Below, piece after piece: positions 10,599-19,339 of a DNA stretch of 64,000 nucleotides. The first letter of the stretch is position 1, and the number at the start of each line of letters is the position of its first letter. The position numbers were made by a program, and so were the translations under genes. Origin of the DNA: an uncultured Cedecea sp. (GTDB lineage: Bacteria > Pseudomonadota > Gammaproteobacteria > Enterobacterales > Enterobacteriaceae). The notes beneath the pieces are model-generated. The model did not search any database. It worked only from the letters and a program-made list of their open reading frames with translations, and had not been told where the DNA came from. Location: assembly GCF_947498825.1 (NCBI RefSeq), contig NZ_CANMLV010000002.1:248001-312000 (forward strand), written 5' to 3'.

Positions 10599-11338
10599 TA
10601 TTTCCCTGATTTATTATGCTGTTCCAGAGAAGTGAGCATTCCACGAAGGATATTTAGCTCCTGACTTTCAGGACGGGCACGGGTAAATAAGCGACGCAGC
10701 CGACTCATAACCTGGCCGGGATGAGTTGGTCGAATAAAGCCGCTGTGTGATAAAGCCCGCTCAAGGTGGACATAAAATCTTTCTAAATCATCAACTAACG
10801 GATATTCAATTTCTTCCGGAGCATTTTCTGTTTCCTGGCCTTCATTTTGCGTTGCCAGCCAGGCAATACGGACTTCATAAGCGAGGATTTGTACAGCCAT
10901 CGCCAGATTCAAAGAACTGTATTCAGGATTCGCCTGAATCGCGACGTGATAGTGACATTTTTGTAATTCGTCATTCGTCAGACCCACGCGTTCGCGGCCA
11001 AAGACAATTGCGACCGGAGCATGCTGTGCCTCTGAAATACTTTTTATACCACATTCGCGTGGATCAAGCATGGGCCAAGGTAAAGTACGGGAACGCGCAC
11101 TGGTCCCTACCACCAGACTACATCCGACCAATGCCTCGTCCAGCGTATCAACAATTTTGGCATCGCCAATCACATCACTGGCACCCGCTGCCAGTGCAAT
11201 CGCCTGAGAGTCGGGTTTTACCAACGGATTAACCAGCCAGAGATTGGTTAAACCCATAGTTTTCATCGCGCGGGCTACGGAGCCCATATTGCCGGTATGC
11301 GAAGTTTCTACCAGCACAATTCGTACATTTTGCAGCAT
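10598..11338 (-). CDS. trmJ: tRNA (cytidine/uridine-2'-O)-methyltransferase TrmJ
   Basis: SPOUT-class methyltransferase that methylates the ribose at position 32 of several tRNAs. The first coherent homology is [17 protein letters not shown], so the ATG at 11338 is used instead of the one two codons upstream. The N-terminal two-thirds is the knotted SpoU domain with [11 protein letters not shown] and [11 protein letters not shown] as the AdoMet/knot motifs; the C-terminus is a short helical extension. The gene is divergent from suhB and lies just upstream of iscR, whose operator sits at its 3' end. This order is conserved in E. coli. Confidence 0.95.
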   Translation of the reverse strand: MLQNVRIVLVETSHTGNMGSVARAMKTMGLTNLWLVNPLVKPDSQAIALAAGASDVIGDAKIVDTLDEALVGCSLVVGTSARSRTLPWPMLDPRECGIKSISEAQHAPVAIVFGRERVGLTNDELQKCHYHVAIQANPEYSSLNLAMAVQILAYEVRIAWLATQNEGQETENAPEEIEYPLVDDLERFYVHLERALSHSGFIRPTHPGQVMSRLRRLFTRARPESQELNILRGMLTSLEQHNKSGK

Positions 11339-11385
11339 TATCATTCAAGGCCTGAAGAAGAAGATCGTAATATCTTATCATATCA

Positions 11386-11416
11386 TTGGGACATATTCCG
11401 AACGCTCTGCTATACT
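11386..11416 (+). promoter_or_regulatory. Probable suhB promoter
   Basis: TATACT at 11411-11416 is a good -10 hexamer about 45 bases before the suhB start. The best -35 match is TTGGGA at 11386-11391 with a long 19-base spacer, so the -35 is weak. Confidence 0.4.
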
Positions 11417-11459
11417 CAGCCCCGTTTTCCCGTTCTTTAAAATCCAGTGAGAGAGACCG

Positions 11460-12263
11460 ATGCATCCGATGCTCAACATCGCCGTGCGCGCTGCGCGCAA
11501 GGCGGGCAATTTGATTGCCAAAAGCTATGAAACACCTGACGCTGTTGAAGCCAGCCAAAAAGGCAGCAATGACTTTGTAACTAACATTGATAAAGAAGCC
11601 GAGCGCTTGATTATTGAAGTTATTCGTAAGTCTTATCCAAAACATACCATTATCACCGAAGAAGCTGGTGAACTGGCAGGCGAAGATCAGGATGTGCAAT
11701 GGGTTATCGATCCACTGGATGGCACTTCTAACTTCATTAAACGCCTACCACACTTCTCTGTCTCTATCGCTGTGCGCATTAAAGGCCGTACCGAAGTCGC
11801 TGTTGTTTATGATCCTATGCGTAACGAACTGTTCAGCGCGGTACGTGGACAAGGCGCACAGTTGAATGGCTATCGCCTGCGTGGTAGCAATGCACGCGAT
11901 CTTGACGGAACAATTCTGGCAACTGGCTTTCCGTTTAAACAGAAACAATACGCTGCCACTTATATCAATATCCTCGGTAAACTGTTTACCGAATGTGCAG
12001 ACTTCCGTCGTACCGGCTCTGCAGCCCTGGACTTAGCTTATGTTGCAGCGGGTCGTGTAGATGGTTTCTTTGAGATTGGCCTGAAGCCTTGGGATTTTGC
12101 CGCCGGTGAACTGCTGGCGCGTGAATCGGGTAGCCTGGTTTGTGACTTCACTGGTGGTCATAACTATCTGCTGACAGGTAATATTGTCGCAGGTAACCCA
12201 CGTATCGTGAAATCTATGCTCGCATTAATGCGCGATGAACTCAGCGAAGCACTGAAACGCTAA
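11460..12263 (+). CDS. suhB: Inositol-1-monophosphatase / Nus factor SuhB
   Basis: Magnesium-dependent inositol monophosphatase family protein that also acts as a component of the ribosomal RNA antitermination complex. It has 267 residues, equal to E. coli. The two family signatures are present: IDPLDGTSNF, which holds the metal-binding aspartates, and KPWDFAAGELL near the C-terminus. It is divergent from trmJ and is followed by a perfect 12-bp hairpin terminator. Confidence 0.96.
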   Translation: MHPMLNIAVRAARKAGNLIAKSYETPDAVEASQKGSNDFVTNIDKEAERLIIEVIRKSYPKHTIITEEAGELAGEDQDVQWVIDPLDGTSNFIKRLPHFSVSIAVRIKGRTEVAVVYDPMRNELFSAVRGQGAQLNGYRLRGSNARDLDGTILATGFPFKQKQYAATYINILGKLFTECADFRRTGSAALDLAYVAAGRVDGFFEIGLKPWDFAAGELLARESGSLVCDFTGGHNYLLTGNIVAGNPRIVKSMLALMRDELSEALKR

Positions 12264-12280
12264 CGTTTATCGGTTTGTGT

Positions 12281-12308
12281 CTTGAACCCTCCAAAAGGAG
12301 GGTTCAAG
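12281..12308. terminator. Convergent terminator between suhB and the NicO gene
   Basis: A perfect 12-bp stem (12281-12292 and 12297-12308) with an AAAA loop starts 17 bases after the suhB stop and ends two bases before the end of the opposing gene. It probably serves both strands. Confidence 0.75.
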
Positions 12309-12310
12309 TA

Positions 12311-13291
12311 TTAAAAAGGTCGAAGCCCACGCGTCACAGGCAGAGCACTGAACCACATCACCACCGCCGCACCGACCAGTATGACTCCTCCAGTCAACGC
12401 AAGTGAAGACCAACCGACCTGTTGCCATAACAGCGGCGGCCCCTTTTTACTCAGTCTGATAGCAAAATTTCTGCAACTGTGAACCAATAAAGCCAGTCCG
12501 GAGAGTGTCATTGCCGTGCCTGACGCCATAGCCAGAGCAGATAAAATCCCCCAACTGAATACCCCGATAACTTTACTGAAGAGCAGTACCATAATTGCCC
12601 CAGAGCAAGGGCGTATGCCCATCGACACCACCACCATCAGACGGGAATACCAGCTATCTCCTGCGGCAAGTTGCTGCGGATTCGGCACATGCTGATGGCC
12701 ACAACCACAATGTTCATCATGGATATGTTGAGGAGTAAAGCGGCGAAAATGCGGCTGAGGGCGCAGCAGTATTCGTAAACGCCTGATTGCACGCAGGCAG
12801 AGCAATAAACCCAGTACGCCGACCAGCAAATAGCTGCCCTTCTCCAGCCAGAAGCTGCTCAGATGTAGCTGCCGCGAGGGTAACTGCAATATCACCAGTA
12901 ATATTGTTACCAGACCAATCGCCACCAGCCCCTGTAAAAGTGATGCTGCAAAAGTCAGTTTAAGGCTGGTTTTCAGTTTCGAGGGATGGGTAGCAAGCCA
13001 GGTGGTGATAACAATTTTGCCGTGTCCCGGCCCCAAAGCATGCAAAACCCCATAACTGAAGCTCACCCCGAGCAAGATCCATCCCGCCCGCGCCGGATTT
13101 TCGGAGACCTGGCGCAGCAGACCACTAAGCTCTTGAGTAATCACACGCTGCCATTGTGTCGATCGGGCTAATATTTGTGGCCAGTAAGACCAGAGAACAA
13201 AGACAGCTCCGGTAACCAGAACCAGAAAAAGCAGCAACGGCCAAACATGTCGCCAGGAATAACTGTTCGATTCTGGAGAGTTTACTGGCAT
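12311..13291 (-). CDS. NicO/RcnA-family nickel-cobalt transporter
   Basis: Predicted inner-membrane transporter of the NiCoT/NicO superfamily. It has 326 residues with about six hydrophobic spans. Family features are the HALGPGHGK motif (about residue 84) in a membrane segment, a His/Cys-rich cytosolic loop (HDEHCGCGHQH) that probably binds metal, and the later MGIRPCSGAIMVLLFS motif. These HxxxGH and RPC motifs are typical of nickel/cobalt exporters and permeases. It overlaps the end of the DUF1007 gene by 10 bases, so the two are translationally coupled. The ion transported and direction cannot be read from sequence alone. Confidence 0.8.
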   Translation of the reverse strand: MPVNSPESNSYSWRHVWPLLLFLVLVTGAVFVLWSYWPQILARSTQWQRVITQELSGLLRQVSENPARAGWILLGVSFSYGVLHALGPGHGKIVITTWLATHPSKLKTSLKLTFAASLLQGLVAIGLVTILLVILQLPSRQLHLSSFWLEKGSYLLVGVLGLLLCLRAIRRLRILLRPQPHFRRFTPQHIHDEHCGCGHQHVPNPQQLAAGDSWYSRLMVVVSMGIRPCSGAIMVLLFSKVIGVFSWGILSALAMASGTAMTLSGLALLVHSCRNFAIRLSKKGPPLLWQQVGWSSLALTGGVILVGAAVVMWFSALPVTRGLRPF

Positions 13292-13929
13292 TGTAATGTC
13301 ACTTTTTGGGCAAATTTCTGTCCCAGTGCCATATCTTCCGGCGGCGCATCGTCCTTATCCAGTGATGCAGCAAACGCCATCATCTCTTCACTGGGTTCAG
13401 GGGTCAGGACTGAAATATGACAATGGGTTTCCAGGCCGTGAGGTAAAGAGACATCATTATCCTGAAGATACGTCATATCAACATAAAAAGAGGGATCAAA
13501 AGTTGAGAACTGAATGCTGGCACCTTGTAAAGGCTGTGGTTTTGCCAGGGGCAAAATAAAGCTCAGCATAGCCTGGTGTTCAACGCGTTCCAGTCGATAC
13601 TCAGGGGGCTGTGACGTGAATTTCACTTTCTTCCCCTGCCGCCATACTTCAGTAAAATAGTGCTGCCCCAGCACATTTGCCATCACTTCCGCAGCCAGTT
13701 TTTTCCAGACAGGAGAATCAGGCTGGGCATCCCCGGCATCATAGAGTAAATCAGCCGAGGTCAGTTCATCCATCAGCCACTGCATTTTTAGCCCGGTTAG
13801 CTGGCCTTGTTCGATAACCGGCGTGGTCTTAAGGGAAATAAAACTGTGTGGATGGGCAGATATACCGAAAGAACCCAGCCCGGCCAGTAGTATCAGTCCC
13901 CCGGAAAAACAGATTCGTTTACGATTCAT
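13282..13929 (-). CDS. DUF1007 periplasmic protein, NicO partner
   Basis: A 215-residue exported protein with a hydrophobic N-terminal signal sequence ending near SAHPHSF. The mature start HPHSFI is typical of DUF1007 proteins, which are repeatedly found next to or fused to NicO-type transporters and may bind metal in the periplasm. The only other notable feature is a cysteine near the middle of the C-terminal third (ETHCHIS) and one at the very C-terminus (TLQCQ). The gene is immediately upstream of, and overlaps, the transporter gene and starts 12 bases after hcaT ends. Function is inferred mainly from context. Confidence 0.75.
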   Translation of the reverse strand: MNRKRICFSGGLILLAGLGSFGISAHPHSFISLKTTPVIEQGQLTGLKMQWLMDELTSADLLYDAGDAQPDSPVWKKLAAEVMANVLGQHYFTEVWRQGKKVKFTSQPPEYRLERVEHQAMLSFILPLAKPQPLQGASIQFSTFDPSFYVDMTYLQDNDVSLPHGLETHCHISVLTPEPSEEMMAFAASLDKDDAPPEDMALGQKFAQKVTLQCQ

Positions 13930-13941
13930 ATCAGCCTCAAA

Positions 13942-15081
13942 TTATACTTTCGCAGTAATACTGGGGCGCAAAAATAGCGCAGGTACTGCGACCAAAGCCA
14001 TAACCCAGAACATGCCACCCTGAATATGCTGATACAGATAGCCAGAGAACATGGTCATAACCGCGATACCGCCGCCCATTGCCACTGCCGAATACATTGC
14101 CTGTAAACGAATAACTTCATGACCATGACGAGCCGATATATAGCGCATGGCGGCAAGGTGACAAACGGTAAAACTCCCACAGTGCATAATTTGCGAGACA
14201 ATCAGCCAGGATAACTCAGTACTTGATGCCATCAGTCCCCAGCGAATAATACCGGTGAGACCAGAAAGCAACAGTAAATCACGCGAACTCCAGCGCCTGA
14301 ACAAACGATTACTCAGCGCAAAGATGACAATTTCTGCGACCACACTGAGCGACCATAAATAGCCCACTACCGAAGCAGAATAGCCCGCCTCCTGCCAGTA
14401 AATGGCACTGAAAGCATAGTAGGCTGCATGTGCACCTTGCAGCAAAGTGACACAGGCCAGAAACCGCCAGTCGCCGATTATTAAGTCCTTCCAGGCAGCC
14501 CATCCCATTGTATCTTGCTGGGCTATTTTTCCCTCTGGCATGATTGAGGGACGGAACATCATGCCAATCAGCATTGAAGCGACGCCTATACTCATAACCA
14601 CCAGAATAGCCTGGTAGCTAAATTCACTCACCAGTTTACCGGTCGCCGCCGAGCCAATAACAAACGCCAGTGAACCCCATAATCTCACCCGACCATAATC
14701 GAGGGGAAACTGACGCTGCCAGGTACCAGCCAAAGCATCAGTAAGCGGGACTAAAGGTGAAAAAAAGAGGTTAAAGCCGATGATGACAATAATTAGCCAG
14801 GCCGAGGTTTGCCCGAGCCAGAAAGCGACCATAAAAATTAATGAAAGCAAGGCAAGTATGCGTAGGGCAAATATTAGCCGAGAAGGATCCGTCACTCTTG
14901 GGGCCAGTAGCAAGCTTCCCAGAAAACGTGCAATAAGTCCGGCCCCCAATAAGATACCGATAGTTTCTGGCGGCAATCCAACGCCTTCCAGCCACAAACT
15001 CCAGAACGGCAAAAAAATACCGTAACTGAAAAAATAGGTAAAATAACTCAAAGCTAGCCAAAGCGTGGATTGAACGACCAT
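13942..15081 (-). CDS. hcaT: MFS transporter HcaT (3-phenylpropionate-type)
   Basis: Inner-membrane major facilitator protein of 379 residues with about 12 membrane spans, very similar in length and sequence landmarks to E. coli HcaT, a putative 3-phenylpropionate/H+ symporter (GIFLPFWSLWL near the N-terminus, PLTDALAGTW, HAAYYAFSAIYW). In E. coli the hcaREFCBD catabolic genes lie beside it; none are present in this window, so the physiological substrate here may differ. It is followed at 12 bases by the DUF1007 and NicO genes, which may be cotranscribed with it. Confidence 0.88.
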   Translation of the reverse strand: MVVQSTLWLALSYFTYFFSYGIFLPFWSLWLEGVGLPPETIGILLGAGLIARFLGSLLLAPRVTDPSRLIFALRILALLSLIFMVAFWLGQTSAWLIIVIIGFNLFFSPLVPLTDALAGTWQRQFPLDYGRVRLWGSLAFVIGSAATGKLVSEFSYQAILVVMSIGVASMLIGMMFRPSIMPEGKIAQQDTMGWAAWKDLIIGDWRFLACVTLLQGAHAAYYAFSAIYWQEAGYSASVVGYLWSLSVVAEIVIFALSNRLFRRWSSRDLLLLSGLTGIIRWGLMASSTELSWLIVSQIMHCGSFTVCHLAAMRYISARHGHEVIRLQAMYSAVAMGGGIAVMTMFSGYLYQHIQGGMFWVMALVAVPALFLRPSITAKV

Positions 15082-15242
15082 GTATTCTCCCTTTTTTAGG
15101 GAGCTAGTGTCAGGGATAGACCATCGGCTTGCAAGCCATCTATGATGATAAAATTGCCCGAAAACAGGCCAAATGATGGCTAAATATTGAAAGGTTATGG
15201 AGGGCTCAAGTTTATTTTCAGTTAACAGATATTCAATTCAGG

Positions 15243-15272
15243 TCAAAAAAAACGTCACATGAAAGTGACGGT
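15243..15272 (-). terminator. Distal glyA terminator
   Basis: On the minus strand a CGTCAC/GTGACG stem with a six-base loop is followed by eight T residues (15245-15252 on the plus strand are A). It is the only hairpin in the glyA-hcaT gap with a strong T-run. Its 20-base core recurs 160 bases upstream at 15413-15432. Confidence 0.75.
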
Positions 15273-15334
15273 GAGACTGATGACAAGGCTAAAGTGATAT
15301 CTAACTCTCAGCGCTTATTTACGAAAATAAACAG

Positions 15335-15434
15335 GAAAATCAATTCATTGATTTTCGGCTGATAGCACAAAGAAGGAAAACCACGTTTTTTCCTTCTTTG
15401 TCAGCAATCTGACCGTCACATGAAAGTGACGGTC
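15335..15434 (-). repeat. Three hairpins downstream of glyA
   Basis: Three consecutive inverted repeats follow glyA: 15411-15434 (GACCGTCAC stem, 9 bp), 15368-15400 (CAAAGAAGGAAAA, 13 bp) and 15335-15356 (GAAAATCAA, 9 bp). None is followed by a good T-run on the minus strand. They may protect the glyA mRNA 3' end or act as a multi-stem terminator with the hairpin at 15243. Together with that terminator they account for most of the 414-base gap. Confidence 0.6.
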
Positions 15435-15495
15435 CTCGTCTGACACCACACAACCAGACGTAAGTGTGGCGCCATTATGGCAACTTAATCAATAA

Positions 15496-16749
15496 TTACG
15501 CGTATACCGGGAAACGTGCGCAGATATCGAGAACCTTTTGCTTAGTGCTTTCAATGGTGGCTTCATCATTGATGTTATCCAGAATGTCACACATCCAGCC
15601 AGCCAGTTCTTTTGCTTCTGCTTCTTTGAAACCACGACGGGTCACCGCCGGGCTACCGATACGGATACCTGAAGTGACAAATGGGCTCTTCGGATCGTTG
15701 GGTACACTGTTTTTGTTAACAGTGATATTCGCGCGACCCAGTGCAGCATCAGCTTCTTTACCGGTCAGATTTTTATCGACTAAATCCAGTAAGAATAAAT
15801 GGTTATCAGTACCACCAGAAACCACGTTATAACCACGGTTCAGGAAGACCTCTACCATCGCTTTCGCATTTTTAGCAACTTGCTGCTGGTAAACCTTAAA
15901 TTCTGGCTCCAGAGCTTCTTTCAATGCGACCGCTTTACCGGCGATGACATGCATCAGAGGTCCACCCTGAGCTCCCGGAAATACTGCGGAGTTCAGTTTT
16001 TTATACAACTCTTCGTTGCCGCCCTTGGCCAGAATTAAACCACCGCGTGGACCTGCCAGGGTTTTATGCGTAGTAGTGGTAACAACGTGAGCATGTGGAA
16101 CTGGGTTAGGATAAACGCCCGCAGCAACAAGACCTGCAACGTGTGCCATATCAACAAATAAAGAAGCACCGACTGCATCAGCGATTTCACGCATTTTGGC
16201 CCAGTCAACAACACCAGAATAAGCAGAGAAACCACCGATAATCATTTTCGGCTTGTGCTCTTTAGCCAGTTTTTCCAGCTCTGCATAGTCAATATGACCA
16301 CTTTCATCGATACCATAAGGAACGATATTGTACAGTTTACCCGAGAAGTTAACCGGGGAGCCGTGAGTCAGGTGACCACCATGAGCAAGGTTCATACCCA
16401 GCACGGTATCACCAGGTTCAAGCAGGGTGGTGTAAACAGCGAAGTTTGCCTGAGAACCTGAGTGAGGCTGTACGTTAGCGTAGTCAGCACCAAACAGCTC
16501 TTTCGCACGGTCGATAGCCAGTTGCTCAACGATATCAACGTGTTCACAGCCACCATAGTAACGCTTACCCGGATACCCTTCAGCATACTTATTCGTCAGC
16601 TGAGACCCTTGAGCCTGCATCACACGTGGGCTGGTATAGTTTTCGGAGGCGATCAGTTCGATGTGCTCTTCCTGACGTACTTTTTCTTGCTCCATAGCCT
16701 GCCATAATTCGGCATCATAATCGGCAATGTTCATTTCACGCTTTAACAT
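15496..16749 (-). CDS. glyA: Serine hydroxymethyltransferase GlyA
   Basis: PLP enzyme that converts serine and tetrahydrofolate to glycine and 5,10-methylene-tetrahydrofolate, the main source of one-carbon units. It has 417 residues, as in E. coli. The PLP lysine lies in [15 protein letters not shown], and the folate/PLP motifs SGSQAN and the N-terminal ASENYTSP are intact. MLKREMN at 16749 is chosen because AGGAG lies about 8 bases upstream; the ATG two codons earlier would be too close to it. A PurR-like site lies about 120 bases upstream. Confidence 0.97.
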   Translation of the reverse strand: MLKREMNIADYDAELWQAMEQEKVRQEEHIELIASENYTSPRVMQAQGSQLTNKYAEGYPGKRYYGGCEHVDIVEQLAIDRAKELFGADYANVQPHSGSQANFAVYTTLLEPGDTVLGMNLAHGGHLTHGSPVNFSGKLYNIVPYGIDESGHIDYAELEKLAKEHKPKMIIGGFSAYSGVVDWAKMREIADAVGASLFVDMAHVAGLVAAGVYPNPVPHAHVVTTTTHKTLAGPRGGLILAKGGNEELYKKLNSAVFPGAQGGPLMHVIAGKAVALKEALEPEFKVYQQQVAKNAKAMVEVFLNRGYNVVSGGTDNHLFLLDLVDKNLTGKEADAALGRANITVNKNSVPNDPKSPFVTSGIRIGSPAVTRRGFKEAEAKELAGWMCDILDNINDEATIESTKQKVLDICARFPVYA

Positions 16750-17294
16750 CCGCATCTCCTGACTCAGCTAACAGTAAACTTTTTATTGCAATAATGGGGT
16801 GCCCTTTTGGGCGACGGGAAGTAGTGTAAACCGAAATAGATTCAGGTGGTAGAGCTTGATCAAGGTTTTTACGCAAACGATTACCCAGGCATGAAATAAG
16901 GATTCTTTGCAATAAAAAACTTTCCTGTTTTTCGGACTTATCTTCATGAGCATGATGCGTATTTTTCAAGTGCAGCGCAACCTCCCGCCCTTTTCTCTGC
17001 AGCTCTGAAAATACTTTTGATGGCATTAATGAAATCTCTTAGCATCATGAGGCTATAAAAGTGGAATTTTGAGTACAGGAGCAGTGGATAATCGGGATAA
17101 CTACATTATAAAAATGGTTATTGACTGATCTGAAAAAATGGATATTGAATAACGGTTTGATGGCAGTGGCTCACTGACGGAGCCATAGCAACATATCCCT
17201 GCCAGGCCCCGTATTCGCTGATGACTTGGCAGGAGGTGTCCGGACATACAAGATGGACCATTATCCAAACAAGAGAATCTTGAACACTGATATC
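16750..17294. other. glyA leader and downstream flank of the accessory cluster
   Basis: This 545-base gap holds the glyA promoter and leader and the 3' flank of the cluster. I see a PurR-like box (16871-16886), a cctgcca/tggcagg pair 22 bases apart (17198-17204, 17227-17233) and a short tggct/agcca hairpin (17167-17185), but no strong T-run terminator after the cluster's last gene. E. coli has hmp beside glyA; no hmp coding sequence remains. A 96-codon frame on the minus strand was rejected. Confidence 0.5.
16871..16886. promoter_or_regulatory. PurR-like operator upstream of glyA
   Basis: ACGCAAACGATTACCC matches 12 of 16 bases of the PurR consensus palindrome, with a perfect left half. E. 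coli glyA is repressed by PurR from a comparable place. Confidence 0.55.
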
Positions 17295-18341
17295 TTATCG
17301 GCTGGTTTTCCCCAAAGTATCCCGCAGACTGGCGTATTGTGTTTTCATTTCCTGGGCTTCCCTGAAATTAGTGTACAGCGTTTGGTGACGCTCCACACAA
17401 TACACAGCAATGAGCGGCAACAGGCTGCAAACATAGAGTAAAGCGAAGTTCGGCTCCCCCTGAGTTGCGCTGAATAACAGGCAGATAATGATACTCCAGA
17501 CTGCTGTCAGGAAAAGCCAGAACATCAGACGGCCAACTGTAGTGAGTTTACAGGTAAATGACCAAGGGCTGGTTGATGCAAAACGATCATTAATATCACC
17601 GTTTAGCAATTCACCTAATAGAATGTAGCGGCGCTGGCGCAGCGCAAAGCAAAACATGAATAGCATGACAATGGTCATCAGAATGATGAACGCCACAATA
17701 AAGGCCGGGTTGCCGTAACCCTCAGACAGGCTAAAAGCCGGTTTAGCGGCAACAGGCAAAACAAGGGCAAAATTCACCACCAGACTCAGCAATAAGTCTT
17801 CAGTAATGTAACTCGGCAGGTAGCGTGCCTTGACCGGCTGTTTGTCCTGTGACGTCAATTGTTGCAGCGCATAGAGCATATTATATGGCATAGCCATACG
17901 CGATTGATGCATGATGATAGCAGGCATAACCACTACGCCTGCAAAGGCAATCAACCAATAGCGCAATGCCGGTCCACACAGCCAGATAAGGGTGCAACAA
18001 ATAACCACCGCTACCAGTGTCAGCAATGAACTGTAGAACGGGCGATAATAAATTTTCGCCAGCCCTCCAAATTTTATGTTTTCTGTAAACTTTTCATGCA
18101 CCTCCGGCTTATCGTAAAATCTCAAGGTGAAGATACTGTAAATAAAGTACCCCCGCCCATCACGCATCATGTTCCAGGTTATCGTCATTGAAATAGCCCC
18201 CAGACCGACAATCATCTCTGGCAGAGAAATATCGATGACATTACGGATCAGTGACGACGTCAAAATGCTTGAGATAAACACGATAGCCAGGAACGCTGCT
18301 ATTCGATATTTTTTATAAAACGTGATGAAGTTCGGGATCAT
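17295..18341 (-). CDS. Polytopic membrane protein, last gene of accessory cluster
   Basis: I do not recognise this 348-residue protein. It shows about eight hydrophobic spans (roughly residues 13-33, 38-58, 103-122, 127-145, 184-203, 214-238, 272-295 and 301-318). A polar loop of about 45 residues after the second span contains WNMMRDGRGYF and FYDKPEVHEKF, and a second hydrophilic loop with Gln/Lys-rich ALQQLTSQDKQPVKARY precedes the fifth span. It has no catalytic motif I can identify. Its start overlaps the stop of the acyltransferase gene by 4 bases, so it is translationally coupled to the cluster. It could be an integral part of lipid export or a membrane acyl- or glycosyltransferase; neither is shown. 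Confidence 0.7.
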   Translation of the reverse strand: MIPNFITFYKKYRIAAFLAIVFISSILTSSLIRNVIDISLPEMIVGLGAISMTITWNMMRDGRGYFIYSIFTLRFYDKPEVHEKFTENIKFGGLAKIYYRPFYSSLLTLVAVVICCTLIWLCGPALRYWLIAFAGVVVMPAIIMHQSRMAMPYNMLYALQQLTSQDKQPVKARYLPSYITEDLLLSLVVNFALVLPVAAKPAFSLSEGYGNPAFIVAFIILMTIVMLFMFCFALRQRRYILLGELLNGDINDRFASTSPWSFTCKLTTVGRLMFWLFLTAVWSIIICLLFSATQGEPNFALLYVCSLLPLIAVYCVERHQTLYTNFREAQEMKTQYASLRDTLGKTSR

Positions 18342-19339
18342 ACCAGCTCAATCTCCTTGTCGATTGTTGCCGTACAAGGTTTAGTCACTTGGTAATAATG
18401 CTGCGTGTTGTGATCGCCCAGGTCTTCGTAGTGATCTGCGAGTAAATGGCAAAGCATTTTCTTACTGCTGATTTCGAGATAGTGGCGATATCCCGCATGC
18501 GACCATAAATCCATACTTTCCCGCCAGCGGACGGTATGCGTCAGATGCAGGGCCAAGTTCTCTTTAATCTGCGTGGTATCGTATTCAGCCTTACCGCTGT
18601 AATTCATGATGACAGGACGGTTCGGGGAGGAGAATGTCAAATCAGCGAGCATCGCTCGCATAGGCTCAATACCCTCGTTCATCAGAGGCGTATGCCAGGC
18701 CCCATTGACCGTGAGTTTGACGGACGTAATTTTCTGGCGAGCGAGATGATGAGTGAGGGTTTTCGCAGCCGCAGCATCTCCACCAATGACCTGCTGCATA
18801 TGCCCGTTATCACAGCAGACGTTAAGTTTTTCGGTTAATCCCATCTCCTCTATTAACGCTTTCAGCGTTGCGAAAGAGAGGGATTTAACCACATACATGG
18901 CCCCTTTACGCTGCTCGGCTAACTCCTGCATGATACTGGCTCGCTGGCTGATCGCGCGAAACAACGTCTCCATATCCATGACACCAGCGGCGTATAATGC
19001 AGAATATTCACCGGCACTGTGTCCGCCGTAGCCAATTTCGATTTGCGGCGAGCGTTCGCGCAGTAATGTCAGCATAGCTGTATTGACCGTGGTTACCGCA
19101 ACTTGTTGAAAACCGGTTTTAATCAGTTTGGTCATTGGCCCTTTCTGGCACAGGGCCCGTACATCAAAACCTGAAATATCGCTGGCACAGTCCCAGACGG
19201 CTTTCACCGAAGGTGAAACATCGCAGACATCACTTCCCATACCAATCACCGGGTTTCCCTGCCCTGGAAAAAGGAGAACCCAACCTTCTACAGACCCACG
19301 CGGCTTCTGCGGATCACCAATTAAATTGCATACCTGCAT
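18338..19339 (-). CDS. FabD-like malonyl-type acyltransferase
   Basis: Predicted acyl-CoA:ACP transacylase that would load extender or starter units on the cluster ACP. Key FabD features are visible from the chosen start: the FPGQG motif at residues 24-28, the nucleophile serine in GHSAGE (Ser108), an arginine in SQRAS (Arg133) at the position that binds the malonyl carboxylate in FabD, and the catalytic histidine in GAWHTPL (His216). The ATG at 19339 has AGGA at proper spacing; two upstream ATGs (19345, 19390) are worse placed. It overlaps the barrel gene by 26 bases. The role parallels CylD of the streptococcal cyl operon. The conserved Arg favours malonyl-CoA, but the substrate is not proven. 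Confidence 0.85.
   Translation of the reverse strand: MQVCNLIGDPQKPRGSVEGWVLLFPGQGNPVIGMGSDVCDVSPSVKAVWDCASDISGFDVRALCQKGPMTKLIKTGFQQVAVTTVNTAMLTLLRERSPQIEIGYGGHSAGEYSALYAAGVMDMETLFRAISQRASIMQELAEQRKGAMYVVKSLSFATLKALIEEMGLTEKLNVCCDNGHMQQVIGGDAAAAKTLTHHLARQKITSVKLTVNGAWHTPLMNEGIEPMRAMLADLTFSSPNRPVIMNYSGKAEYDTTQIKENLALHLTHTVRWRESMDLWSHAGYRHYLEISSKKMLCHLLADHYEDLGDHNTQHYYQVTKPCTATIDKEIELV

Noticed and set aside
11229-11699. 156-codon minus-strand frame over trmJ-suhB
   Set aside because: Spans the divergent promoter and the antisense of suhB; TrmJ and SuhB explain the coding.
16736-17026. 96-codon minus-strand frame overlapping the glyA start
   Set aside because: It covers the glyA leader and PurR-like site, has a weak ribosome site, shows no recognisable family and overlaps glyA; treated as non-coding leader.
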